Positions 1 through 8,215 of a stretch of DNA of 36,863 bases are shown piece after piece (position 1 is the stretch's first letter; each line of letters starts with the position of its first letter). Where the stretch lies: positions 1 through 36,863 of the forward strand of contig PWGO01000133.1 in NCBI GenBank assembly GCA_003554525.1, read 5' to 3'. The stretch comes from Syntrophomonadaceae bacterium. GTDB lineage: Bacteria > Bacillota > Dethiobacteria > DTU022 > PWGO01. The notes beneath the pieces are model-generated. The model was given only the letters and a program-made list of their open reading frames with translations. It did not search any database and was not told where the DNA came from. A program made the position numbers and the translations under genes.

Positions 1-51
1 GGCATTTTTCTCATTTTCAAGATAAAATTCGTTAGCCGACGCTGCATTCAC
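1..51 (-). CDS. N-terminus of an edge-truncated protein
   Basis: A minus-strand reading frame starts at a GTG at 51 and stays open for 17 codons to the window edge (MNAASANEFYLENEKNA). A strong GGAGGG ribosome binding site lies 7 nt upstream (58-63), and this is the main reason to call it. The next ATG has an immediate stop (ATG TGA), so GTG is the only sensible start. Too little is visible to assign a family. A small GC-rich hairpin followed by an AT-rich stretch lies just upstream in its leader (94-108). Confidence 0.45.
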   Translation of the reverse strand, partial: MNAASANEFYLENEKNA

Positions 52-393
52 ATAAAACCCTCCTTCAAAATATTTGTAGCAAAATATTTAAACTGCCCGG
101 TTCGGGCAAGATGAAAGGTGAACTTAACCCCTGTGCCAAAAACAAGATAATCACGATGTTGGAGTGCCACACATGTGTAACGAAAATTCAGAGGCAGCAC
201 AACGAAGGAAGTTTATCCCCTGGCACAAAAGAAAATGCCCGGTGAGTAGTTTCAAAAGGTGAACGAAATTAAACGACCTGCTACCACAATACTGGCAAGA
301 ATTCTTATTATAAATTATAAGCGGAGTAATCTTGATCTTCAAGAAAATTCGACTGTTTTTGTAAAAGGAGATCCAGATAAGAGGTGAGAAATA
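52..393. other. Intergenic stretch, no convincing gene
   Basis: Between the left-edge gene (minus) and the small plus-strand genes. The 119-aa minus-strand ORF listed here (151-510) has no ribosome binding site, an odd Cys/Phe/Ser-rich composition and runs antisense into the 497 gene, so I take it as spurious. Apart from the hairpin at 94-108 I see nothing I can name. Confidence 0.5.
94..108 (-). promoter_or_regulatory. Short hairpin in the leader of the left-edge gene
   Basis: TGCCCG and CGGGCA form a perfect 6-bp stem with a 3-nt loop. Read on the minus strand it is followed by GTTTAAATATTTT, so it could act as a weak terminator or attenuator about 40 nt before the left-edge gene. Two copies of AAAATATTT follow it. 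A regulatory role is inference only. Confidence 0.3.
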
Positions 394-519
394 ATGAAAA
401 TAATGGAGGAGGAAGAGGATAAGGTAATTAAAGCTGTAAGTAGTAGAATGGGAAAATACACAAGGAAGAATTGGGAAGGTACACGAGGAGGTGCACATGG
501 AAAAATACAAGGTGCATGA
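394..519 (+). CDS. Possible 41-aa leader ORF
   Basis: A short frame (MKIMEEEEDKVIKAVSSRMG...) starts at ATG 394 behind AGAGGTGAGAAATA. It ends at TGA 519, so it overlaps the start of the next gene (ATG 497) by 23 nt in another frame. The arrangement would allow translational coupling. It has no recognisable domain; the N-terminus is strongly acidic and the C-terminus basic and Gly-rich. It may be chance, because the region is purine-rich and such regions stay open easily. Confidence 0.25.
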   Translation: MKIMEEEEDKVIKAVSSRMGKYTRKNWEGTRGGAHGKIQGA

Positions 520-817
520 AACTAAAGATACAAGCTACGATTACGAAGTTAAAAGGAAACCAGAAAACAACAACACCCTGGGTGTTATTTCACTGGTAAC
601 CGGCATTCTGGCTATTATTCTTTATTTCTGCTGTATAGGCCTGGATTTCCTGTTGGGCATCATTGCATTGATCACCGGGATAATTGGACATAAAGAAGGC
701 CAGGATTATGCCCTGGCCGGTATGATCCTGGGTATTGTGGTATTGTCATTATATCTTATGTTGTTTTTGGGTATTTTTGCCTTAACGGGGATTTCTACTA
801 TATTCGCCTTATTTTAA
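497..817 (+). CDS. Small DUF4190-like membrane protein
   Basis: A 106-aa protein with a charged hydrophilic N-terminus of about 28 residues, then two hydrophobic segments (about residues 30-60 and 70-105) rich in Gly and Ile. The Gly-rich repeated helices with a short loop (GHKEGQ) resemble the DUF4190 family of small integral membrane proteins, whose function is unknown. I chose ATG 497 over the upstream in-frame GTG 491 because GGAGG at 486-490 lies 6 nt before the ATG, whereas the GTG abuts it. The gene is convergent with the SUF pair, only 27 nt from the end of sufB. The family assignment is tentative. Confidence 0.6.
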   Translation: MEKYKVHETKDTSYDYEVKRKPENNNTLGVISLVTGILAIILYFCCIGLDFLLGIIALITGIIGHKEGQDYALAGMILGIVVLSLYLMLFLGIFALTGISTIFALF

Positions 818-844
818 TTATGTTTCAGAGCACCGGCCCTGTTA

Positions 845-2098
845 CTACACTGCTTCCTCCGACATGGAAGATAGCGTCTGGCGCAGCAAGTTTTCCAGTG
901 CCTCCGGCAGTCCCTGTATTCCCGCCTGCATGAAACCTTGAACCACTACGCTTACAGCTTCGTCCTTGTTAAATCCCCGGCTCATCAGGTATTCTACTAC
1001 TTCTTCACTTACCGGGCCTACCGCTGCTTCATGGGAAAGGTCCGCCTGAGGCGCACCTTCCACCCACAGCTCGGGCACCGCATTCATTTCCGATTCTTTG
1101 GACAGCAGCATTCCACGGCACTCCAGGTGCGCTTGAACATCGTTACTTCTGGCCTTTAAACGCCCACGCATCATCACCCGGGAACCATCGGTACTTAAAG
1201 CCCGGCTAATGGATTCTCCCCGGGTTCCCTGCCCATTCAACTCTATTACCGAACCGAGATCCAGCTCAGAATTTTCCTGCCCGTACACTATAGTATTAAA
1301 GCGGCTGCGGGAACGATCTCCCTCCAGCACGCAACGAGGGTAAGCCTGAATGGAACGAACCGGCTTTAGCAACAGGTAGTTGTTTACAAAAGTAGCGTCT
1401 TCCTCTACCTTCACCCCCGTGCGGGCGCGAACATCGAAATCTTCGGCCCAGTTATGCACCATGGTAAAAGTCAGGTGAGCACCCTTTTTAATAAAAAACT
1501 CCGAAACTCCCAGGTGAGAACCTTGCTTTACTTCCGGGCTTACAGTGCACCCGGTAATAATCTGGGCCTCGGAACCTTCTTCAGCCAAAATAATATTATG
1601 CACCCTCTGGCTGGCCCCGGCTTCGTCCAGCAAAAGGCAGGATTGAATGGGTTGATCCAGCCTGGCCCCCGGGAGTATTCGCATAAAATAACCGCCTTTT
1701 CCCCACAATTCCACGGCAGCTGTATATTTATCCATATCCACGGGCACCATACTCCACCAGTAATCCCACAGCCAGGGATACTCCTGCAGCGCATCTTCTA
1801 TACACATGATTTCAACTTTGCCCTCGTAAGCGTCCTGTACCCGGGCATAAATAGCAGAATCTCCCTTTTGAAAGTACGATCCCGATCTTTCTTTTTCCGC
1901 AGTGTTCATGCCCGCCAAAAGAGAGGCTTCCCTTATTCTCCTATCCAGGTTTTTTAGTGATTCCAAAGGGGCTTCTTCCACAGTAGAGACCTCAGAGGAG
2001 AGATCCAGGTCGGAACCATAAGCCGCCTTCTTATCTAAAGCCTGCCGCGCCTTATTCTGAAGCTTAGATTTTTTTTCTTCTATTCCGTGATTTGACAT
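845..2098 (-). CDS. sufB: SufB/SufD-family Fe-S cluster scaffold (SmsB-like)
   Basis: A 417-aa SufB/SufD-family protein of the cytosolic SUF iron-sulfur assembly machinery. The right-handed beta-helix core corresponds roughly to residues 130-370, and the C-terminus carries the conserved pattern LSHEAAVGPVSEEVVEYLMSRG that binds the SufC ATPase and holds a conserved His. It is shorter than classical SufB (about 470 aa). The only other SUF gene beside it is sufC, with no sufD, sufS or sufU, so the pair matches the minimal SufBC type (also called SMS) found in many anaerobes and archaea. I chose ATG 2098, with GAGGGG 8 nt upstream, over GTG 2107, which overlaps that site. The start lies inside sufC (19-nt overlap), implying translational coupling. 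It probably delivers Fe-S clusters to apoproteins; sulfur donor and partners are not visible here. Confidence 0.88.
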   Translation of the reverse strand: MSNHGIEEKKSKLQNKARQALDKKAAYGSDLDLSSEVSTVEEAPLESLKNLDRRIREASLLAGMNTAEKERSGSYFQKGDSAIYARVQDAYEGKVEIMCIEDALQEYPWLWDYWWSMVPVDMDKYTAAVELWGKGGYFMRILPGARLDQPIQSCLLLDEAGASQRVHNIILAEEGSEAQIITGCTVSPEVKQGSHLGVSEFFIKKGAHLTFTMVHNWAEDFDVRARTGVKVEEDATFVNNYLLLKPVRSIQAYPRCVLEGDRSRSRFNTIVYGQENSELDLGSVIELNGQGTRGESISRALSTDGSRVMMRGRLKARSNDVQAHLECRGMLLSKESEMNAVPELWVEGAPQADLSHEAAVGPVSEEVVEYLMSRGFNKDEAVSVVVQGFMQAGIQGLPEALENLLRQTLSSMSEEAV

Positions 2099-2811
2099 TC
2101 CAGGCACCCCTCAAATCCGTTTTGGTTAACTTCTTCAAAGAGATCACGCGGATTACCCGCACAGGTAATAGAGCCCCTCACCAGAACATAACCACGATCG
2201 GCATTCAAATAATCCATAATATGCCCGGTATGGGTGATGACCAGCGCAGCCCTTTTTTTCTCGATTTCCCGCGGTGATTTGAGCAGCCTTTTTAAAGCTT
2301 CCCCGATTATTACTATGTTATCCAGGTCTACCCCTGATTCCGGCTCATCCACTAAAACCACCTTGGGGTCCTGCACCAGCAGCTGCAGAAGCTCGGAACG
2401 CTTCATCTCTCCACCGGAAAAGTTTTCGTTTAAGCCGCGCTCCAGGAGGTAGCCGCAGTTTAAACTCTCAATTTTCTCCTCCATTTCATCGGTTCCATGC
2501 TTCTCCCCGGTTATTTGCAAAATTTCCTGCAGGGAAATCTCCGGAACCGCCGGCGATTTTTGAAGGGCGATGCCCATCCCCAGGCGGGCCCTCTCATCCA
2601 CGCTCAGGTCGGCAATATTCTGCCCGTCCAACAGGATTTCCCCTTCTACTTCGGCTCCACCCATACCCATAATAGCTTTAAGTAAAGTCGTTTTTCCCGA
2701 ACCGTTAGGCCCCAGCAGAATATGGGTTTCACCTCGAGGAATTACCAGGTTAATATTTTTTAAAATTACTTCACCTTCCACCTTAACTGTTACATCGCGA
2801 AGTTGCAGCAT
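2080..2811 (-). CDS. sufC: SufC-like ABC ATPase of Fe-S assembly
   Basis: A 243-aa soluble ABC-type ATPase, the usual SufC length. It shows Walker A (GPNGSGKTT), the ABC signature (NFSGGEMKR), Walker B (VVLVDEPESGVD) and the H-loop (ITHTGH). The DEPESGVD and FSGGEMKR forms are typical of SufC rather than of transporters, and there is no permease gene nearby. It powers conformational change of the SufB-like scaffold encoded directly downstream. ATG 2811 is preferred because GGGGAGG sits 9 nt upstream, while TTG 2820 is only 2 nt from it. The gene follows the exported protease by 50 nt and could be read through from it; I see no separate strong promoter in that gap. Confidence 0.92.
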   Translation of the reverse strand: MLQLRDVTVKVEGEVILKNINLVIPRGETHILLGPNGSGKTTLLKAIMGMGGAEVEGEILLDGQNIADLSVDERARLGMGIALQKSPAVPEISLQEILQITGEKHGTDEMEEKIESLNCGYLLERGLNENFSGGEMKRSELLQLLVQDPKVVLVDEPESGVDLDNIVIIGEALKRLLKSPREIEKKRAALVITHTGHIMDYLNADRGYVLVRGSITCAGNPRDLFEEVNQNGFEGCLECQITE

Positions 2812-2861
2812 ATATATCAATTCCTCCCCGAATTTTATGGTAATACAACCAACCCGGCTCC

Positions 2862-4454
2862 TTACCAGTTTTCATCTTCTTCTTCAGTCTCCTCTTCCAG
2901 GGGAATATTGACGGCAGGAGAATCAATTAAATCTACAAGTTTATGCGAAGAGGTGACAAAATTTATATTCTGTATTTCTTCCCCAGGCATGGTCATATTA
3001 CTGATACCTATTACCACGCCCCGCTTGTTCAGAACCGGGCTACCGCTGCTGCCCGTAGATACAGGGGCAGTCATTTGAATGAATTCGCCCCAACCTTCCA
3101 GGTACCGGTTCTCGTAACTCACAATTCCATCAGACATGCTGTACTTCATACCCCCGGGATTACCAATAACAAAAACCTCCTGCCCTACCGTGACATCTCC
3201 CGAACGATCTAAGGGCAACTCGGGAAGATTCCAGGCATCAATTTTTATCAGGGCAAGATCCGTTCCCCGGTCGTAGTTAACAATTTTCTCCGCATCGTAG
3301 ACAGTACCGTCGTACAATTCTATTTCAATTTCCGTACCTCCTTCCACCAGGTGATAATTGGTGGCAATAACACCTTCTGAATCCACTACAAAACCTGTGC
3401 CATCTACCCGGTTGTCTACTTTCAAATAAACTACCGAAGGCGCCACTGATTCATATATCTGCTCCGCATGCATTTCTGTAGGCTCGTGGTAAACCATATT
3501 TTCCAGCTGATACTTTACCCTGGCACCCAGTGCCTGCTCACCGCCTAACAAACTTACCCGGTTTATAAGCGGCTTACGTTCTTCCAGGTACAGTTTCGGG
3601 TTCTCTTCCAGCTTACTGGTAGAAGTAAGTAACACAGGAGCTTCATTTTTCGCCGCCAGTACTGCACCGGTCAAGGAATCCGGAAACAGGTCGCTGCGGC
3701 TTATATAGTAATGCTCCGAGTTGGGAAAAAATTCGGAAGCCACTGCAACCGAGGTTCCTACAAAGTCAGTACCGGCTATACGGCGGGCTTCCGGCAGTTC
3801 TTCTAAAACCACCCCGGAAACGGATTCGCTGCTACCTACCACCAGGGTCTCTTCTATCTCCTGTTCTTCCAGGAAAGCCCGGGTAGACTCGGGAACTTCG
3901 TTTTGACGTGTTAACAAAACCGGGATTTCCTCCCTGGCGGCATAGGGAGCACTTACCAGTGCATCCTGGAAAGTAGTACCCGCGGCCACCACAGCTTTAT
4001 CGCTGCCCCCCAGAGTTTCTGCAATTTTTACTGCGGTTTCATAGCGGTCTTCCCCGCCGTACCGATCCACAGAAAGACCCATGGCTTCTACTTCCTCTTC
4101 CAGGTCAGTAGATAAAGCTTCTTCCCCGCCCAGAAAAACAGCATGCCGGGCCCCCAGACGGTTAATTTCCTGTTCCGTCAGGGGATTAAGACCTTCACCG
4201 GGGGTTAAAAGGACCGGTGCATCCAGCCGGTAGGCCAGCGGAGTACTTGATAGCGCATCCGGGAAATCATCCTGTCTGCTTATCAAAACATGATCACTGC
4301 GGTTCCACCCGCTCTGGCTAATGCGCACTGCTGTCTCGTAACGGGTTTCCCCGTAGACCCTTTCTACCAGGGAATCCGCTGATACAGTGCTGGAAAAAAT
4401 CACGGCCAGGGTTATTACGGACAACATTAATATTAAAACCAACCTGCACTTCAT
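2862..4454 (-). CDS. Exported CWB2-repeat / trypsin-like serine protease
   Basis: A 530-aa exported protein: signal peptide at residues 1-26, then three cell-wall-binding type 2 (CWB2) repeats starting near residues 33, 131 and 227 (each with a G-x-D/T-R-x-x-T/G-A pattern and PVLLT), then an HtrA-like S1 protease domain from about residue 330 to 510. A plausible catalytic triad is His in ATNYHLVEGG, Asp in DRGTDLALIKI and Ser in GSSGSPVLN. The classical GNSGGP is altered, but the nucleophile is kept. There is no PDZ domain, and the C-terminus is a run of Glu/Asp. CWB2 domains bind anionic wall polymers, so the protease is likely anchored at the cell surface. ATG 4454 follows GAGAGAGAGGGG. A good promoter lies at 4630-4658. 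Confidence 0.88.
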   Translation of the reverse strand: MKCRLVLILMLSVITLAVIFSSTVSADSLVERVYGETRYETAVRISQSGWNRSDHVLISRQDDFPDALSSTPLAYRLDAPVLLTPGEGLNPLTEQEINRLGARHAVFLGGEEALSTDLEEEVEAMGLSVDRYGGEDRYETAVKIAETLGGSDKAVVAAGTTFQDALVSAPYAAREEIPVLLTRQNEVPESTRAFLEEQEIEETLVVGSSESVSGVVLEELPEARRIAGTDFVGTSVAVASEFFPNSEHYYISRSDLFPDSLTGAVLAAKNEAPVLLTSTSKLEENPKLYLEERKPLINRVSLLGGEQALGARVKYQLENMVYHEPTEMHAEQIYESVAPSVVYLKVDNRVDGTGFVVDSEGVIATNYHLVEGGTEIEIELYDGTVYDAEKIVNYDRGTDLALIKIDAWNLPELPLDRSGDVTVGQEVFVIGNPGGMKYSMSDGIVSYENRYLEGWGEFIQMTAPVSTGSSGSPVLNKRGVVIGISNMTMPGEEIQNINFVTSSHKLVDLIDSPAVNIPLEEETEEEDENW

Positions 4455-4768
4455 AAAACCCCTCTCTCTCCTTGTCAGAAATTATGTAACTATCAATTCA
4501 ATAACTTTACACCATACCTTACAATTACCTGAATTTAATTGTCATGCCAAAAACACGGGTATTTTTTATACCTTGACCAGACTGCAACCGGACTGCCGTT
4601 TATGTTTACAGCGTTAATTTATAATATACACTATACACTGCTAACGCACCTCAGTCAAATTACAGATAAAAGCAGCAGCATCTTCCAGAAACATGTTTTC
4701 TCATTTATTTTCTTTCTTGTTAATTCTTTTAAAATCCCGGGTTAATGCAAAACCTGCCTGTCCAGGTT
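4455..4768. other. Intergenic stretch, AT-rich
   Basis: Leader and promoter region of the CWB2 protease and the 3' flank of the next minus-strand gene. The plus-strand ORFs here (4387-4617, 4539-4745) have no ribosome binding sites and look like chance frames. Confidence 0.5.
4630..4658 (-). promoter_or_regulatory. Sigma-A-type promoter for the CWB2 protease
   Basis: Read on the minus strand: TTGACT, a 17-nt spacer, TATAGT. It would give a 5' leader of about 170 nt before the protease ATG. That leader holds a small GGTAT/ATACC palindrome but no terminator I can recognise. Confidence 0.5.
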
Positions 4769-5035
4769 TTAATCTTCTTCCGTTGGAGAAAAATCCATAA
4801 ACCAGCTTCCAAAATCCACTTTGACTACCTCCGGGCCTTCCCCCGGGGTCAATTCTACATATTTTATAACCTTATAACCAGGACCGTAATACTCCGCCGA
4901 ACCGCCGTCATCGTACTTTACCAGGGGAACTGCAAAAACAGGAGCTTTATCTCTTTGGGCCAGCATACAATCAACTGCCAGGACAGCCAAAAACACTACC
5001 AGTAATATAACTGCAGCTATTTTGATTTTTTTCAT
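4769..5035 (-). CDS. Small exported or membrane-anchored protein, unknown
   Basis: An 88-aa protein with MKK followed by a hydrophobic segment at about residues 6-24, then a 60-residue extracytoplasmic part rich in Tyr, Gly, Asp and Glu (VKYDDGGSAEYYGPGYKVIKYVEL). The hydrophobic stretch could be an uncleaved anchor or a signal peptide. The single Cys at 23 is not in a convincing lipobox. The ribosome binding site is GGGAGGTTCC before ATG 5035. A terminator just upstream separates it from the PrcB/Gmad2 gene, so it is probably its own transcript. I do not recognise the family. Confidence 0.6.
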   Translation of the reverse strand: MKKIKIAAVILLVVFLAVLAVDCMLAQRDKAPVFAVPLVKYDDGGSAEYYGPGYKVIKYVELTPGEGPEVVKVDFGSWFMDFSPTEED

Positions 5036-5105
5036 ATACCAGGAACCTCCCGGGTTGTCTTTCCACGGTTAATTATAATTATATCATGTCCCCATTTAAA
5101 TAAAA

Positions 5106-5132
5106 CGGCCGGAAAGTCCCACTTCCCGGCCG
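5106..5132 (-). terminator. Rho-independent terminator
   Basis: An 11-bp stem (one G-U pair on the minus-strand RNA) with a 5-nt loop, CGGCCGGGAAG / CTTTCCGGCCG, followed on the minus strand by TTTTATTTAAA. It ends the transcript of the PrcB/Gmad2 lipoprotein gene. Confidence 0.8.
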
Positions 5133-5153
5133 GATTCATTTTTCGGTTACTGG

Positions 5154-6110
5154 TCATTCAAGTCCCAGTGCTACTTTCACCAGGTCTTGCATCCTTCCAT
5201 CCCTGGGGCTTTCCGTGTACAACTCCAGCAGCATCTTTTCCCCGCTTTCAATCTCTTCAGGCACTTTTATTTCTTCCTCAAAATATCCCCAGTCACCCAT
5301 GGCACCACTGGTTATACCGCTTTTAATTTCTTTCTTGTCATCCTCCTTTAGTAGCAAGCGGTAATGCACCGTTCCTTCAAACACGTTGGCAACACCTTCC
5401 AGGTTAAACTCACGGGAAACCTCCGTCTCCGGCTCGGGAGAAAAAACCTTTATGCTGTTAGACTCTGCTACAGGCGGGAATAAAACCTCTATCCCTTTTA
5501 AGCCAGGCACATATTTCTCATCGCCTTTTGCCATAAAATCCACCGGCAGACCCGTGGCTTCCAGCTCTTTCAAGTCGTAGGGGCGGGTAATAACCTGAGT
5601 TACCGGCTGATCTTCAGCAGGAGCAGTAAATTCCGCGTAAACAGTAAGCCTATCTTCCCCTTCTACTACCTCGGTAATTTCCACCTCGTACCCACCGGTA
5701 TTCTTTTTCCCGTAGGTTACCAGTATATACAGCGTACCATTGTCCTCTACCGCCTGCCCCAGCCGGATATTACGCGAATAATCCACCCATTTGTCCACTT
5801 CAACAGGCAGGCCTTCTTCTTTTTGATCTCCGTCTAAATCTTCCCCGGTTTTATTATTATCTATTTCCTCTTTTTCCTTTTGTTCCCCTTCTTTATCCTC
5901 TTTATCCTCTTTATCCTCTTCTATCCGGTTATTTTCATCATCATTAACCGGGGGTATCAACTCGTTCTTTTCTTCCCTGTTTTCTTTATCTGATGGCCTT
6001 GTTTTTCCCGGGTCATCTTCTTCACATCCACCTGCTTCAAAACCCACTACTGCAACCAACAAAATCACTGACAGAGCAGTAAATAAAGTAAACAGCCTTG
6101 ATTTCAACAC
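5154..6110 (-). CDS. PrcB/Gmad2-type acidic lipoprotein
   Basis: A 318-aa predicted lipoprotein. The N-terminus is a hydrophobic signal with Cys in AGGC (about residue 29), followed by a very acidic, low-complexity linker (DKEDKEDKEGEQKEKEE) to about residue 100. The middle part (about 110-200), with NTGGYEVEI and a beta-rich layout, resembles PrcB_C domains. The last part (about 230-316, IKVFSPEPETEVSREFNLEG... ending in a spaced PEEIESGEKMLLELYTESPRDG) resembles Gmad2 immunoglobulin-like domains of exported spore-former proteins. It likely sits on the outer face of the membrane. The GAAGAAAAG-type repeats encode the linker. Start ATG or equivalent at 6110 behind GGAGGGTC. Function unknown; domain calls are from pattern recognition. 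Confidence 0.72.
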   Translation of the reverse strand: MLKSRLFTLFTALSVILLVAVVGFEAGGCEEDDPGKTRPSDKENREEKNELIPPVNDDENNRIEEDKEDKEDKEGEQKEKEEIDNNKTGEDLDGDQKEEGLPVEVDKWVDYSRNIRLGQAVEDNGTLYILVTYGKKNTGGYEVEITEVVEGEDRLTVYAEFTAPAEDQPVTQVITRPYDLKELEATGLPVDFMAKGDEKYVPGLKGIEVLFPPVAESNSIKVFSPEPETEVSREFNLEGVANVFEGTVHYRLLLKEDDKKEIKSGITSGAMGDWGYFEEEIKVPEEIESGEKMLLELYTESPRDGRMQDLVKVALGLE

Positions 6111-6145
6111 AGACCCTCCTAACTGTAACCTTGCTCTTAAAATTA

Positions 6146-6174
6146 ATTTTAATTAACCAGAAAAATATTTTCAA
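6146..6174 (-). promoter_or_regulatory. Promoter for the PrcB/Gmad2 lipoprotein gene
   Basis: Minus strand: TTGAAA, 17-nt spacer, TAAAAT, about 35 nt before the start codon. The spacing is optimal and the surroundings AT-rich. Confidence 0.45.
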
Positions 6175-6262
6175 GTTAATGAGCATATAATTCCTTTTTC
6201 CTGGCCTATCCTATAATTTAGAGTCTATTGTATCGGCTTTGGTTCCCTTGTAAATTAAAAGT

Positions 6263-6571
6263 TTACTTAACCGCCCGAAAAAATTCCGGGTTCTTTTTTA
6301 TGATTTTGTACACATTTTCCAGGAAGTCCCCGCCGGCATAACCCACCACCAGGGCCATGCTCAAAGGCATCTCTTCCATTTCTTCAAACACCGCCAGTCC
6401 TACATCCTGGGTTACCCAGGCGGAAGCAAAACCTATAATTCCGGATATTAAAACCATCCCCGCAAAATAGTAAGGCCTTATTTCTACATCCTTATAAGAC
6501 TGCATGTACTTTATAAGGCCCACCGCTCCCCTGCATATCCCGCCAATAAAACCCAATAAAAAAAATATCAT
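6263..6571 (-). CDS. Small membrane protein, unknown
   Basis: A 102-aa protein with a hydrophobic N-terminal segment (residues 1-20, Gly-rich), a second at about 36-55 and a third, weaker one at about 68-82, then a basic amphipathic C-terminus (YKIIKKNPEFFRAVK). The size and layout recall small holin-like or accessory membrane proteins, but I cannot place it in a family. Start ATG 6571 is preceded by GGGAGGTGGAGTTCC. It is divergent from the M20 peptidase across a 266-nt AT-rich gap. Confidence 0.6.
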   Translation of the reverse strand: MIFFLLGFIGGICRGAVGLIKYMQSYKDVEIRPYYFAGMVLISGIIGFASAWVTQDVGLAVFEEMEEMPLSMALVVGYAGGDFLENVYKIIKKNPEFFRAVK

Positions 6572-6837
6572 GGAACTCCACCTCCCGCCCGCTTTTAATT
6601 TTTCATAGTGTTAAATACACAGGTGTTGGTATAAATTTCTTTTTTTCTTTATTTTCTTTTTCGAGGGAGGGCCGTGTTTTCCCTTTTAATTATAGAAAAT
6701 TTGTAATTAATTTAAGAACATTAGTTAAAGTAAACATAATATACTTCCTTTAGCGCCAAAAATAGATTTACTACAGTTAAAGGAACTGGGGTTTAAGCGT
6801 AGAAATTAATATTACCGTTGTTTTAAGGAGGACCCAA

Positions 6838-8172
6838 ATGGCCGCTTTTCCTCTTAACCTGGAAAGGGCGCATAAAAACCTGTTAACCAACCTGACCGAA
6901 CTGGTGCGCATAGATACCAGCAACCCGCCAGGTAACGAAACCAGGGCGGCTCAATATATTCAACATATATTCCAGAGAGAAGGCATCTCCTGTAAACTGG
7001 CCGGGCCCGATCCGGACCGCTGCAGCGTCCTGGCCCGTATTAAAGGCGGAGACGATCCTCCACTTATGCTTTTATCTCACCTGGATGTAGTGCCGGCACG
7101 GGCCACAGAATGGAAATACCACCCCTTCGGCGGAGTTGACGCCGGCGGTAAAATATGGGGGCGCGGCGCCATGGATTGCAAAAACCTGGCTGCCCTGTGG
7201 GTGTCTTTGATGATCGAAATTAAAAGAGAAAATATCCCTTTAAAAAGGGACATAATATTTGCAGCCACGGCAGACGAAGAAATGGGCGGGGAAAAAGGTA
7301 TAAAGTGGCTACTGGAAAATCATCCCCGGGAAATGAATGCCGGTTTCTGCCTGAACGAAGGAGGTGGCTGGTCCTTCCAGGTTAATAACAGGGAATACCA
7401 CCTGCTCAATACTGCAGAAAAATCTGTGTGCTGGCTTAAATTAACTACACACGGCACCTCGGGGCATGCTTCAATCCCCACTTCCCGCAGTGCCATACTT
7501 GATCTCGCTTCCATATTAAATATAATTGGGAACACCTCCCTACCCATGCATCTGACTTCAACTGCGGAAGCATTTATAAAAGGATTGGCTCAAAAGCAAC
7601 CATTCCCCTTTTCTTCTATAATAAAACTTATCGGCAACCGTACCTTTTCTGAAAGAATGCTCAAGCAAAGCCTGGGAAATACTTACGAAGCAAGAGTCGT
7701 AAGAGCCATGCTGCGCAACACGGCCACTCCCACGAAGCTGAAAGCTGGTTATAAAAGCAACGTGATCCCTTCCTCTGCTTCCGCTGAGCTGGACGGACGC
7801 ATTTTACCCGGCCAATCCCCGGATAATTTCATAAAAGAAATACAGGAACTGGTAGGTGAAGAGGTGGAAATAGAAAAGATTAGATCGGGCACACCTTCGG
7901 AAACTTCCCCCCAATCGGTAATGTCTTCTATTATACGGGAGGCCCTGAGGGAATGCCGTGGAGAAACTGAGGTAGTTCCCTTCCTGCTTCCCGGGGCTAC
8001 CGATGCCCGCTACCTGCGTTCCCTGGGCATCGGCGTTTATGGTTTTTTCCCCATGCTCCCCGGTGAAGATTATCACCTGGCCCACGGTATCAACGAAAAC
8101 ATTTCCATCAAAACCCTGGATTTTGCGCTACAGGTAATGTGGAAAGTTCTGGACGGCTACTGTTTCGCTTAA
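6838..8172 (+). CDS. M20-family metallopeptidase / deacylase
   Basis: A 444-aa cytosolic di-zinc hydrolase of the M20 family (ArgE, DapE, CPG2 and dipeptidase relatives). The expected metal ligands and catalytic residues are visible: His and Asp in LLSHLDVVP, Asp in GRGAMDCKN, the Glu pair in ATADEEMGG, a downstream acidic ligand near LNEGGG, and the C-terminal His in YHLAHG. The lid/dimerisation domain contains the typical GTSGHASIP. The order and the GVDAGGKIWGRGAMDCK pattern fit the general M20/M25/M40 group better than true ArgE or DapE, so the substrate (a peptide or N-acyl amino acid) is unknown. ATG 6838 follows AAGGAGGA. It stands alone, with divergent and convergent neighbours. Confidence 0.9.
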   Translation: MAAFPLNLERAHKNLLTNLTELVRIDTSNPPGNETRAAQYIQHIFQREGISCKLAGPDPDRCSVLARIKGGDDPPLMLLSHLDVVPARATEWKYHPFGGVDAGGKIWGRGAMDCKNLAALWVSLMIEIKRENIPLKRDIIFAATADEEMGGEKGIKWLLENHPREMNAGFCLNEGGGWSFQVNNREYHLLNTAEKSVCWLKLTTHGTSGHASIPTSRSAILDLASILNIIGNTSLPMHLTSTAEAFIKGLAQKQPFPFSSIIKLIGNRTFSERMLKQSLGNTYEARVVRAMLRNTATPTKLKAGYKSNVIPSSASAELDGRILPGQSPDNFIKEIQELVGEEVEIEKIRSGTPSETSPQSVMSSIIREALRECRGETEVVPFLLPGATDARYLRSLGIGVYGFFPMLPGEDYHLAHGINENISIKTLDFALQVMWKVLDGYCFA

Positions 8173-8215
8173 ACGCACTAAATATGGTTTATTGCCTCTA
8201 CAGACCTCTACCATG

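Noticed and set aside
151-510. 119-aa minus-strand ORF
   Set aside because: No ribosome binding site, unusual composition, and it is antisense to the start of the 497 gene.
1454-1957. 167-aa plus-strand ORF inside sufB
   Set aside because: Antisense shadow of a clear SufB-family gene.
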